Of a stretch of DNA of 64,000 nucleotides, positions 35,585 to 43,134 are shown one piece after another. Positions within the stretch are counted from its first letter, which is position 1, and each line of letters starts with the position of its first letter. Below the pieces are notes generated by a model. That model made no database searches, was not told the DNA's origin, and saw nothing but the letters and a program-made list of their open reading frames with translations. Origin of the DNA: Halomicroarcula saliterrae (GTDB lineage: Archaea > Halobacteriota > Halobacteria > Halobacteriales > Haloarculaceae); NCBI RefSeq assembly GCF_031624395.1, contig NZ_JAMQON010000002.1, positions 62,001 to 126,000 on the forward strand. The letters run 5' to 3'. The translations under genes and the position numbers were made by a program.

Positions 35585-35956
35585 TTACTCGACGAGGACG
35601 GCGTTGACCTGCCCGTCCTGCCCGGGGCGGGAGGTGACGCGGGCCTGGCCCTCGCTCGTCTCGACGATGGCGCCCTTCGTGATGATGTTTCGGCGGGCGT
35701 AGTTCGGGTTCGAGGGGTTCTCTGCGACCTGCTCGATGGTCGCCTCGACGGTCTCGGCGCCGTCGGCGACGCTCGCGACGTCCGTGGTGACCGCACGGAC
35801 CTTGCTGGTGTTGCCACGGGAGGTGACGACCTTCAGCTTCTGGTCGCCGACCTGGGTCTCGGTCGGCTGGCGACCCAGCTCGTGTTTCTTCTTCTTGTGG
35901 TTCGGGCGTCGTCGACCGCCTGTCCGCTTGCGTGGGGAGCGTCCCTGGTCTTTCAT
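35585..35956 (-). CDS. rps8e: 30S ribosomal protein S8e
   Basis: This archaeal/eukaryotic small-subunit protein of 123 residues begins with a basic tail, MKDQGRSPRKRTGGRRRPNH, then KKKKHELGR. The core ends ARRNIITKGAIVETSEGQARV, matching S8e throughout. It is basic in an otherwise acidic proteome, as expected of an rRNA-binding protein. A 213-bp gap lies upstream with no gene visible. Confidence 0.97.
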   Translation of the reverse strand: MKDQGRSPRKRTGGRRRPNHKKKKHELGRQPTETQVGDQKLKVVTSRGNTSKVRAVTTDVASVADGAETVEATIEQVAENPSNPNYARRNIITKGAIVETSEGQARVTSRPGQDGQVNAVLVE

Positions 35957-36169
35957 ATCGGGTACGTGGCCGAGCGGCTACTTGAAGCGTTCGATGCTAG
36001 TTGTGGGAACCGTCCGGCCCGAGACGTCCGCTTGCGACGCAGTAACAATCGACACGGAGACCGGCGCTGACAGCCGGAAAGCCCCACAGCGCTGTTCGAC
36101 CGACCGGCACACCCAGTCGCTGCCAGCAATCGCAACCGTTACACCCGAACCGACCGGCCCATTCACTAG

Positions 36170-36610
36170 ATGAGTCTGAAGACGGCCGTGGCCGCGCCGT
36201 TTCGCCAGCGGGGGACCGACCGGATGGCCGAGAGCGAGTTCGTCGTGGCGCTGTCGCTCGACCGCAACTGGTTCTCGCCGGACCAGGCCAAGACGCTCGT
36301 CGACGTGGCCACCAGCGAGGGGCTGCTCGACCGGGACGAGGAGGCGCTGGTCGTGGGGTTCGACGCGGCGACGACCGAGATTCCCGACGGGTTCCAGCCG
36401 GGCGAGGAGATACTCCAGTCGCGCTCGACGTTCGAGCAGGTCCTGGACACGGTCATCGAGGCGGGCGTCGAGAAACAGACCGCGGTCGCGGGCATCAACG
36501 CCCTGCAGTCCGAACTCGGCCTGACCCTCGACGCGGCGGCCGTGGTCTACGCCCGCAGCGAAGGAGTCGCGGTCGGGAGTATCGCCGCCGAGGTACGGGA
36601 GGAACTCTGA
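36170..36610 (+). CDS. DUF2240 family protein
   Basis: This is a 146-residue archaeal protein of unknown function. The N-terminus (MSLKTAVAAPFRQRGTDRM) is helix-turn-helix-like, and the middle LSLDRNWFSPDQAKTLVDVA repeats a winged-helix-like pattern; a helical end follows. The family is widespread in haloarchaea. Its TGA shares a base with the next gene's ATG (TGATG). Confidence 0.8.
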   Translation: MSLKTAVAAPFRQRGTDRMAESEFVVALSLDRNWFSPDQAKTLVDVATSEGLLDRDEEALVVGFDAATTEIPDGFQPGEEILQSRSTFEQVLDTVIEAGVEKQTAVAGINALQSELGLTLDAAAVVYARSEGVAVGSIAAEVREEL

Positions 36611-36957
36611 TGGTCGAAGACCGCATCACCGACGGCAAGCGCATCGGACAGTTGCTGGCCTCCGAACTGACGGGGCTGGAGCGGGGCCCGCTCGGCGCCG
36701 TATCGGTGGTCGACGCCGACCCCGACGTCGAACCGACGGACGACGGCGCGTTCGCCTACCGAATCGAAGCCGAGGGCGAGCCCGTCGGCACCGTCTTCGT
36801 AACGGTGACGACGGCACGTCTGGAGCTGGACGGACAGACGGCGCTCGACCCACAGCGGGACGACGTGACCGTCGAGAACGACGGCACCGTCGCTGTCGCT
36901 CACAGCGGGGCCGCCGTGAAGACACTCGTCGACGTCGTCGCGGAGAAACTGACCTAG
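36610..36957 (+). CDS. Conserved haloarchaeal hypothetical protein
   Basis: I do not recognise this 115-residue soluble protein. It is acidic, with a helix (ITDGKRIGQLLASELTGLE) followed by alternating beta strands (YRIEAEGEPVGTVFVTVTT) and a final helix. It is translationally coupled to the DUF2240 gene by a one-base TGATG overlap, so the two probably act together. It converges on a membrane-protein gene with a 1-bp gap. Confidence 0.7.
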   Translation: MVEDRITDGKRIGQLLASELTGLERGPLGAVSVVDADPDVEPTDDGAFAYRIEAEGEPVGTVFVTVTTARLELDGQTALDPQRDDVTVENDGTVAVAHSGAAVKTLVDVVAEKLT

Positions 36958-36958
36958 C

Positions 36959-37441
36959 TCACGTCGAGTTCGGTCCGGCGAGGGCGTCGCTCGTCCACGC
37001 GACGAAGCCGGTCAGCACCAGCGACGCGCCGACGAAGGCGAGCGTCGCGGCCGTCGCGAGCACCACGACCGAGACACCGAGCGGCGAGCCGACCACCATG
37101 ACGACCGGCGAGAGCGTGATACAGAGCGAGCCGGCGGCGACCGCCTGGCGCTGCTTTCGCGTCAGGTTCACGCCGAAGTGGAATCGGGAGCCTTCGGGCG
37201 GGTCCGGGGCCGCGAGGCCGATACAGAACAGCGGGACGCTCACGAACACCAGCGTAGCGGCGACCGCGTTGGACCAGAACGCCAGCTGACCGGTCGTCGG
37301 CGCGATAGACAGCAGTGCACCGACAGTGAGGATTGCGAAACCGACGACGACTCCGACGGGTCTGAGACGCTCGTCTTCGAGCGCGTCGCTCAGACCGGGG
37401 AGTGTCTCCGCGACGTTTGCAACGTCGAGGGAACGATCCAT
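36959..37441 (-). CDS. Small integral membrane protein
   Basis: This 160-residue protein has four hydrophobic helices (about 28-47, 55-75, 100-118, 122-147), separated by a short charged loop with NLTRKQRQ. No domain is recognised. A minus-strand TATA element (TTTTATA within 37463-37470) is 25 bases before ATG 37441, giving a leaderless start. Confidence 0.7.
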   Translation of the reverse strand: MDRSLDVANVAETLPGLSDALEDERLRPVGVVVGFAILTVGALLSIAPTTGQLAFWSNAVAATLVFVSVPLFCIGLAAPDPPEGSRFHFGVNLTRKQRQAVAAGSLCITLSPVVMVVGSPLGVSVVVLATAATLAFVGASLVLTGFVAWTSDALAGPNST

Positions 37442-37459
37442 GTCGAGGGGTTCACCAGC

Positions 37460-37474
37460 CAGTATAAAATACTG
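37460..37474. promoter_or_regulatory. Palindrome overlapping the TATA box of the membrane-protein gene
   Basis: CAGTAT-AAA-ATACTG is a perfect 6-bp inverted repeat whose centre is the TATA element itself. A regulator binding here would block TBP directly. Confidence 0.5.
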
Positions 37475-37485
37475 ATGGCCCGAAT

Positions 37486-37499
37486 TATCAGCGCTGATA
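37486..37499. promoter_or_regulatory. Perfect 14-bp palindrome between divergent genes
   Basis: TATCAGCGCTGATA is symmetric and sits about midway between the divergent membrane-protein gene and pyrF, 59 bases upstream of pyrF. It is a candidate operator. Confidence 0.5.
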
Positions 37500-37557
37500 T
37501 TCTACTGGGCCGGATGAGAGGGAAACGCTTGTATCCGTCCCCACCGGGGCGGTACCT

Positions 37558-38385
37558 ATGCACTTTTTCGACCGGCTGGCGGACCGCATCGCGGCCGCCG
37601 ACAGCGTCGTCTCGGTAGGACTCGACCCGGACCCCGCGCGGCTTCCCGACGCCGTGGCCGATGCGGACCTGCCTCGCTGGCAGTTCAACCGCCGGATTAT
37701 AGACGCGACCCACGAACACGCCGCCTGCTACAAGCCAAACGCCGCGTTCTACGAGGACGCCGACGGCTGGCGAGCGCTGCGCGAGACCATCGCGTACGCA
37801 CACGGGAAAGACGTCCCCGTCCTGCTGGACGCAAAGCGGGGCGACATCGGCAACACCGCCCGACAGTACGCGACTGTTCTCGACGACGACCACGGGCCCG
37901 CCGCCGACGCCATCACCGTCAACCCCTTCCTGGGACGGGACTCGCTCGAACCGTTTCTCCAGCGGACGGAGAAGGGCGTGTTCGTCCTCGGGCGCACCTC
38001 GAACCCCGGCGGCGCGGACCTGCAGGACCTCGAACTGGCCTCCGGCGAGAAACTGTACGAGCGTGTCGTCCACCTCGCGGACCTCTGGAACGACGACGGC
38101 AACGTCGGCCTCGTGGTCGGCGCGACGAACCCCGACGAACTCGAAGCCATCCGCGAACTCGTCCCCGACATCCCCTTCCTCGTCCCCGGTGTCGGCGCAC
38201 AGGGCGGTGACGCCGAGGCCGCGGTCGAACACGGCCTCGCGGACGGCGTCGGGCTCGTCAACTCCTCGCGGGGAATCATCTTCGCGGGCGAAGAAGCGGC
38301 GGACCGCGGCGCGCCCGAGAAGTTCTTCGAGGCCGCCGGCCGGTCGGCGAAACAGCTGAAAGCGCAGCTCAATCAGTACCGGTAG
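37558..38385 (+). CDS. pyrF: Orotidine 5'-phosphate decarboxylase (type 2)
   Basis: This enzyme makes UMP from OMP, the last step of de novo pyrimidine synthesis. The 275-residue barrel has the catalytic DAKRGDIGNTA motif (91-101, Lys93), SVGLDPDPARLP at the start, CYKPNAAFYE near 57-66 and the phosphate-gripping VPGVGAQGGD. It overlaps the convergent zinc-finger gene by 13 bp at the 3' ends. Confidence 0.96.
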   Translation: MHFFDRLADRIAAADSVVSVGLDPDPARLPDAVADADLPRWQFNRRIIDATHEHAACYKPNAAFYEDADGWRALRETIAYAHGKDVPVLLDAKRGDIGNTARQYATVLDDDHGPAADAITVNPFLGRDSLEPFLQRTEKGVFVLGRTSNPGGADLQDLELASGEKLYERVVHLADLWNDDGNVGLVVGATNPDELEAIRELVPDIPFLVPGVGAQGGDAEAAVEHGLADGVGLVNSSRGIIFAGEEAADRGAPEKFFEAAGRSAKQLKAQLNQYR

Positions 38386-38573
38386 GTGTCGACGCCGTCC
38401 GGGAGATTCTCGGTCGAATCCTGTCCCCCGCGGCCGCCGACCTGCCCGCTGCACTCGATGCAGACGCCCAGCTGGCGGTCCCAGTGGCGGTCACAGACGA
38501 GCTGCCCGCAGCGGTCACAGCCGTGTTCGACGTCGGGCCGCTGGCAGATTTCACACAGACCTGAGACGCTCAT
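38373..38573 (-). CDS. Small zinc-finger (HIT/CxxC) protein
   Basis: This 66-residue protein has a dense metal-binding pattern, CEICQRPDVEHGCDRCGQLVC in effect, read as CxxC, C-x2-C and HxxxxxxGxCIEC (about 7-43). It probably binds two zinc ions. The rest is a flexible Gly/Gln tail. ATG 38573 is chosen; upstream codons are low-complexity. Function is unknown, as for other abundant haloarchaeal small zinc-finger proteins. Confidence 0.75.
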   Translation of the reverse strand: MSVSGLCEICQRPDVEHGCDRCGQLVCDRHWDRQLGVCIECSGQVGGRGGQDSTENLPDGVDTYRY

Positions 38574-38805
38574 GCTAGCGTGTATCGTACTCGGACGTTT
38601 GAACGCTTCGGGGCTGGTAACAGCAGTGGGAGTCGGCGCGGCAATCGCGATTGGCGACGGCCAGACAGCCCCGCCCGTGCCGGCTGACCGACCGGATACG
38701 GGTAGACTGAAAGCGGCGCTTTCTGGCTCTGCTGACCTCGATAGCGACTGTCTCACCGACACCTATTGCTAGACGCTTTTGTCCGTCCGGCACCGACCCT
38801 GTGAC

Positions 38806-39942
38806 GTGATTCCCGGCGCCGAGGAGTACGGTATCGACATCGCGATAGACGACGGCGAGGTCGAGCGTCTGCTGTCCGTGATGCCCGAAGACGTCGAGGC
38901 GGCGCCGGAACTGAGCTACTGCCGGAACGTCTTCGTCCCCCTCACCACCGCCTGCCGCTACACCTGTACCTACTGTACGTACTACGACCCGCCGGGCGAG
39001 GCGACGCTGCTGTCGCCCGACGAGATCCGCGAGACCTGTCGCGAGGGCGCCGCGGCGGGCTGTACGGAGGCGCTCTTTACCTTCGGCGACGACCCCGACG
39101 ACCGCTACACCGAGCTGTACGACCAGCTGGCGCAACTGGGCCACGAGAGCATCCACGAGTACCTCCGCGAGGCCTGTGACATCGCGCTCTCGGAGGGGCT
39201 GCTCCCTCACGCCAACCCGGGCGACCAGACCCGCGAGCAGATGGCGACCGTCGCGGACCTGAACGCCTCGATGGGCGTGATGCTCGAGACGACAGCCGAG
39301 GTACGGGCCCACGGTGGCCCGCGGGCGAAGAACCCCGGCCAGCGCCTCGCGACCATCCGCACGGCCGGCGAACTCGGCGTGCCGTTCACGACGGGTATCC
39401 TCGTGGGAATCGGCGAGGGCTGGCGCGACCGGGCCGAGAGCATCCGGGCTATCGCCGCGATGCACGAACGGTACGGACACGTTCAGGAGGTCATCGTCCA
39501 GCCGGTCGTCGAGAACGAGCGCTGGCGGGGCGGCTCGCCGGACCTGGCGACGATGCGGCGGGCGACAGCGATGGCGCGGGCCGGCCTCCCCGAAGACGTG
39601 TCGGTGCAGGTGCCGCCCAACCTCGCGCCGGCGCGGGAGCTGGTCGACTGCGGCATCGACGACCTCGGCGGTGTGTCGCCGGTGACCGACGACCACATCA
39701 ACCCCGACTACGCCTGGCCGGCGCTCAGAGAACTGGAGGCCGTCGCCGACGCCGCCGGCGTCCCCCTCAGCGAGCGCCTGCCCGTCTACGAGCGGTATCT
39801 CCCGGACGGGCTGCGGGCGGCCGGCGTCGACCCGGCGCCGCCACCGGCGTCGGACGGGTGGCTCTCGCACCGCATCGCGGCAGCCATCGAGGCCGGCGAC
39901 GCCGCAGGGGAGCGGTTCCGCACGGTGCTGGCCGCGGACTGA
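38806..39942 (+). CDS. cofG: 7,8-didemethyl-8-hydroxy-5-deazariboflavin synthase subunit 1
   Basis: This is a radical SAM enzyme for the F420 chromophore (FO), acting with CofH. The 378-residue protein has the 4Fe-4S motif CRYTCTYC (Cys50, Cys54, Cys57), then SPDEIRETCREGAAAGCTEA and the conserved VQVPPNLAP segment. I chose GTG 38806 (MIPGAEEYGIDI); a TTG at 38779 is in frame but the extra residues look noncoding and a T-rich TATA-like patch overlaps them. Confidence 0.94.
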   Translation: MIPGAEEYGIDIAIDDGEVERLLSVMPEDVEAAPELSYCRNVFVPLTTACRYTCTYCTYYDPPGEATLLSPDEIRETCREGAAAGCTEALFTFGDDPDDRYTELYDQLAQLGHESIHEYLREACDIALSEGLLPHANPGDQTREQMATVADLNASMGVMLETTAEVRAHGGPRAKNPGQRLATIRTAGELGVPFTTGILVGIGEGWRDRAESIRAIAAMHERYGHVQEVIVQPVVENERWRGGSPDLATMRRATAMARAGLPEDVSVQVPPNLAPARELVDCGIDDLGGVSPVTDDHINPDYAWPALRELEAVADAAGVPLSERLPVYERYLPDGLRAAGVDPAPPPASDGWLSHRIAAAIEAGDAAGERFRTVLAAD

Positions 39943-39951
39943 CGACTCCTG

Positions 39952-40506
39952 TCACACCGACTCGACTAGCCGGTACTCGCTTCCGGCCTTGGTGACGATT
40001 CCGCCGTCCTGTAGCGTTTCCAGCGCCTCGTCGACGGCGTCGGCGTCCACGTCGACCGCGTCCCACAGTTCGCGGCGCGTCCGCGGGCGTTCAGCGAGCG
40101 CCGTCCGGACGGCCTCGGCGGCCGGGGTCGACGAGGTGTCTGTCTCTGGGTGTGCGCGGAAGCCGTGGTTCCCGACGCCGGAGTCCAGCCAAGACTGGCC
40201 CGACGCGGCGACGCGACAGAGCGAGAACACCCCCAGCGAGAGGACCGTCAGCAGGAACTCGTCGCCGGGCGTCACGCTGAGTGCACCCGCGGCGAAGAGG
40301 GCGAGCACGCCGATACCGGTACGCACGGTGCGTTCGTCCTCGACGACGACGGAGAGGGCGAGTATCGCCTCGAACAGCACGACGAGAACGGCGATGTCGG
40401 CGGCTGCGAAACCGAGGAAGCGAACCACCGGCGGCGCCAGCAGGAGCGGGACCAGCGCCACGAGCGACCAGTGGCAGCACCAGTCGGGGAGGGCGGTGTC
40501 CGACAT
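39952..40506 (-). CDS. Membrane protein with C-terminal winged helix
   Basis: This 184-residue protein has three to four hydrophobic helices in its first 95 residues. A soluble part (about 125-180) reads as a winged helix: AVRTALAERPRTRRELWDAV, then VDEALETLQDGGIVTKAGSEYRL. It may be a membrane-tethered transcription factor or sensor. The start ATG 40506 removes four weak upstream codons. It lies between cofG and the bat-type regulator. Confidence 0.72.
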   Translation of the reverse strand: MSDTALPDWCCHWSLVALVPLLLAPPVVRFLGFAAADIAVLVVLFEAILALSVVVEDERTVRTGIGVLALFAAGALSVTPGDEFLLTVLSLGVFSLCRVAASGQSWLDSGVGNHGFRAHPETDTSSTPAAEAVRTALAERPRTRRELWDAVDVDADAVDEALETLQDGGIVTKAGSEYRLVESV

Positions 40507-40554
40507 CGCCGGACAGTTCAACTGGCAGTCACTAAACGCCGGCGGTCGACCCCG

Positions 40555-41208
40555 TCACCGAGTGAACTGGGAGAAGACGCGGGCCTCGATTTTTCGGAGG
40601 TGTTCACCGACCGTACTGGGCGAACAGCCGAGCGCGGCGGCGATGTCCTCGTGGGTCGCCTCGCGCGGGTTCGCGTAGTAGCCGTGTTCGATAGCGGTCT
40701 CCAGGACGGTCTGTTGGCGTGCGGTGAGCGGGGCAAAGAGGTCCTCGGCCCGCGGCTCCCGGTCCCCGGTCTCCAGCAGTTCGACCGTGTAGCCGTCCGC
40801 CTCCGGCGGCATCGACTCGGCGAGGCTCGCCTCGTCGCCGACGAGCGTGTACTCGATCGACCCGTCGGCGTTGGGGACGATGGGCATCTCGACGACCCCC
40901 GTCGACTGCTGCTGGGCGGCGAGCATCCGCTCGCTCGGCTCGGTCGGTTCGAGGTTGGAGTAGGAGTACCACTGCCCGTCGGCGCCCGTGGTGGTGTACT
41001 CGTAGACGTACTCGCTGTCGGCCATAATCCGCTCGAAGCGCCGCTGGTTCCCCCGCGACTCCCCGACCATCACGATGGTCCCGTCGGCGAGCAAATCGAC
41101 GCGGTGGATGGCCTCGCGCGTGATGTCCGGGGCCGCCGCGAGCTCCGCCATGAGCGGGTGGAGAGACGAGTCGGCGGGCGGAGAGATTCGGACGGTCACG
41201 TACCGCAT
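40555..41208 (-). CDS. Bat-type HTH_10 transcriptional regulator
   Basis: This is a haloarchaeal regulator of the bacterio-opsin-activator family. The N-terminal 150 residues form the family's beta-rich sensing domain. The C-terminal HTH_10 reads LTARQQTVLETAIEHGYY then EDIAAALGCSPSTVGEHLRK, with the expected spacing. TATA-like CTTTTATC on the minus strand (41233-41240) is about 28 bases before ATG 41208. It diverges from the P450 gene, which is the obvious candidate target. Confidence 0.88.
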   Translation of the reverse strand: MRYVTVRISPPADSSLHPLMAELAAAPDITREAIHRVDLLADGTIVMVGESRGNQRRFERIMADSEYVYEYTTTGADGQWYSYSNLEPTEPSERMLAAQQQSTGVVEMPIVPNADGSIEYTLVGDEASLAESMPPEADGYTVELLETGDREPRAEDLFAPLTARQQTVLETAIEHGYYANPREATHEDIAAALGCSPSTVGEHLRKIEARVFSQFTR

Positions 41209-41232
41209 ACCCGCCAGCAAACCCCCGTAGGG

Positions 41233-41240
41233 GATAAAAG
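41233..41240 (-). promoter_or_regulatory. TATA element of the bat-type regulator
   Basis: Minus-strand CTTTTATC is about 28 bases upstream of ATG 41208 and fixes that start against longer frames. Confidence 0.55.
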
Positions 41241-41489
41241 TACCGCGTACACACGGCAGTAAGGTATCGAGAAAGCGGAGCCACGGTACGAGTGGGCGCG
41301 TCGGGTGTCGGACGGCCCCCATCCACACGACACCGCCGACCGCGGCCTCGGATGTCTGTCAGCCCCGCTCGATTCCGGCGTCGGCCCCCACCCGGCGCCC
41401 GTCGGCGGGGCGCTCCCGACCCCCACTTCAATACCCCGCGAATACGAGGCAGCAACGCCACTCCTCCGTGCCCCCAACGCTCCCACACG

Positions 41490-42809
41490 ATGCCAGAAAC
41501 GACAGACGCCGTCCCGGGGCCGACGGGCGTGCCCCTCCTCGGTAACACGCTCCAGTGGGCCCGTGACCCGCTGGGCTTTCACGAACGGCTCGCCGACTAC
41601 GGCCGGGTCGCCAGCTACGAGGCGCTCGGCCAGGAGCGGTACCTGCTCACGGAGCCGGCGGACATCGAGCGCGTGCTCACGGACACCGACACCTTCCCGA
41701 AACACGAGGCGAGCACGGAGCAGCTCAGCGAGATCGTCGGCTCCGGGCTGCTCACCAGCGACGGCGCGCTGTGGGACCGACAACGCGCGGCCATCCAGCC
41801 GGCCTTCTACATGGACCACATCAAGCGGTACGCCGACGTGATGGTCGAACGGACCGCGGCGACCGCCGACAGGCTGGACGCCGGGGAGACCGTCGACGTC
41901 CACGCCGAGCTGACCCGGACCACGCTCGAAATCCTGCTCGACTGCATGTTCGGTGCGGACATCGACTTCGAGGAACGGGGGCTGTACGACACCGTCGACG
42001 CGATTCAGACGCCGCTGCAACCGAACAACCAGCCCGTTACGCTGTTTGCCCCCGACTGGCTCCCGGTGCCGATGTTGCGCCGCGCCGAGCGGGCCCGGGG
42101 CGAGCTGCGCGAGACCGTTACTGCCATCCTCGAAGACCGTCGACGGACCGACGAGGACCGCACCGACCTGCTCTCGATGCTCCTCGACAGCGACACCGCG
42201 ATGGCCGACGAGCAGGTCCGCGACGAGATGCTGACCTTCCTTATCGCCGGCCACGAGACGACGGCGCTGACACTGACCTACACGCTCGACCTGCTCTCCC
42301 GTACCCCCGAGGCGGAGCGACGCCTCCACGAGGAGCTGCGGACTGTGGTGGACGGCCGGCCGACTATCGAGGACGTGTTCGCCTTCGAGTACACTGAGGC
42401 CGTCGTGAAGGAGGCGATGCGGCTGTATCCGCCCGCGTACGAGATCCGTCGCGAGCCCAGCGAGCCCGTCGTGTTCGGCGATTTCAGCGTCCCCGAGGGG
42501 TCGTTACTGCTCCTCCCGGTCTGGGTGCTCCACCGCGACGACCGGTTCTGGGACGCTCCCGAACAGTTCCGACCGTCGCGGTGGCTCGACGGCGAATCGG
42601 ACCGGCCGGAGTTCGCGTACTTCCCGTTCGGCGGCGGCCCGCGGCGCTGTATCGGCCGGCAGTTCGCGATGACCGAGGCACAGCTGGTGCTTGCGACGCT
42701 GCTGGACCAGTGGCGCTTCGAGCGGGAGTACGACGAACTGGAACTGGCGGCGGCAGTGACGCTGAAACCGAAGACGGACGTGGAGATGACGGTCCGACGG
42801 CGCGGCTGA
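41490..42809 (+). CDS. Cytochrome P450
   Basis: This is a haem-thiolate monooxygenase of 439 residues. The I-helix oxygen-binding AGHETT is at 253-258, the K-helix ExxR pair is Glu308/Arg311 (EAMR), and the haem loop FPFGGGPRRCIGRQF places the ligand at Cys387. It has no membrane anchor, so it is soluble. Redox partners (ferredoxin, reductase) are not adjacent. The substrate is unknown; location between cofG and cofH may be incidental. No clear TATA box is seen at the usual distance from ATG 41490. Confidence 0.95.
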   Translation: MPETTDAVPGPTGVPLLGNTLQWARDPLGFHERLADYGRVASYEALGQERYLLTEPADIERVLTDTDTFPKHEASTEQLSEIVGSGLLTSDGALWDRQRAAIQPAFYMDHIKRYADVMVERTAATADRLDAGETVDVHAELTRTTLEILLDCMFGADIDFEERGLYDTVDAIQTPLQPNNQPVTLFAPDWLPVPMLRRAERARGELRETVTAILEDRRRTDEDRTDLLSMLLDSDTAMADEQVRDEMLTFLIAGHETTALTLTYTLDLLSRTPEAERRLHEELRTVVDGRPTIEDVFAFEYTEAVVKEAMRLYPPAYEIRREPSEPVVFGDFSVPEGSLLLLPVWVLHRDDRFWDAPEQFRPSRWLDGESDRPEFAYFPFGGGPRRCIGRQFAMTEAQLVLATLLDQWRFEREYDELELAAAVTLKPKTDVEMTVRRRG

Positions 42810-43134
42810 GTCCAGCCGGAGTCCCGCGGTCGCGGCCGGCACAGAGCGACTGGGCGCGCCGACCTCTCTCTCGGTACAGCTCGCGGTCGGTAGAGCCCTC
42901 GTGACGGACTGTCTGTGCGGCGTCGATGACGCGAGAGAGCGACGATGGGTCGGCCACCGTCGGCCTAGATATGTCGGGCGCTTGCCCACTGTCGGAGCGA
43001 GAACGGGACGGCGACCAAGGGGTGCCTAGGTATCTAGGTGATATCTATAATACGTCTCACTCCGTATCAATCGACGTGCCCGGGCGTGCCTCTGACAGCC
43101 CTCCCGGGCGATTTTGTGCCGTGTAACAGTCGCC
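42810..43134. other. 325-bp intergenic stretch between P450 and cofH
   Basis: No supported protein gene fills this gap. A minus-strand frame from 42957 runs into the P450 antisense and is not trusted. The right part contains a compact set of signals (inverted repeat, TATA box, short hairpin unit) listed separately. Three CTAG tetranucleotides fall within about 75 bases (42966-43037). Confidence 0.45.
43025..43126 (+). ncRNA. Candidate short transcription unit: inverted repeat, TATA box and hairpin/micro-ORF
   Basis: CCTAG-GTAT-CTAGG (43025-43038) precedes ATCTATAATA (43043-43052). The TATA centre is 28 bases from GTG 43076, which opens a 16-codon frame ending TAA at 43124. The same RNA would fold GCCCGGG/CCCGGGC (43078-43084, 43103-43109) just before GATTTTG. 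It could be a small RNA or a micro-peptide. Evidence is sequence signals only. Confidence 0.3.

Noticed and set aside
35957-36169. tRNA or other structured RNA upstream of S8e
   Set aside because: No cloverleaf with a T-loop GTTCRANNC or matching acceptor arms could be drawn here or in the other gaps over 90 bases.
42504-42989. Minus-strand frames beginning near 42957 and 42989
   Set aside because: The first 45 residues look mildly protein-like but the frames then run antisense through the conserved P450 haem loop.
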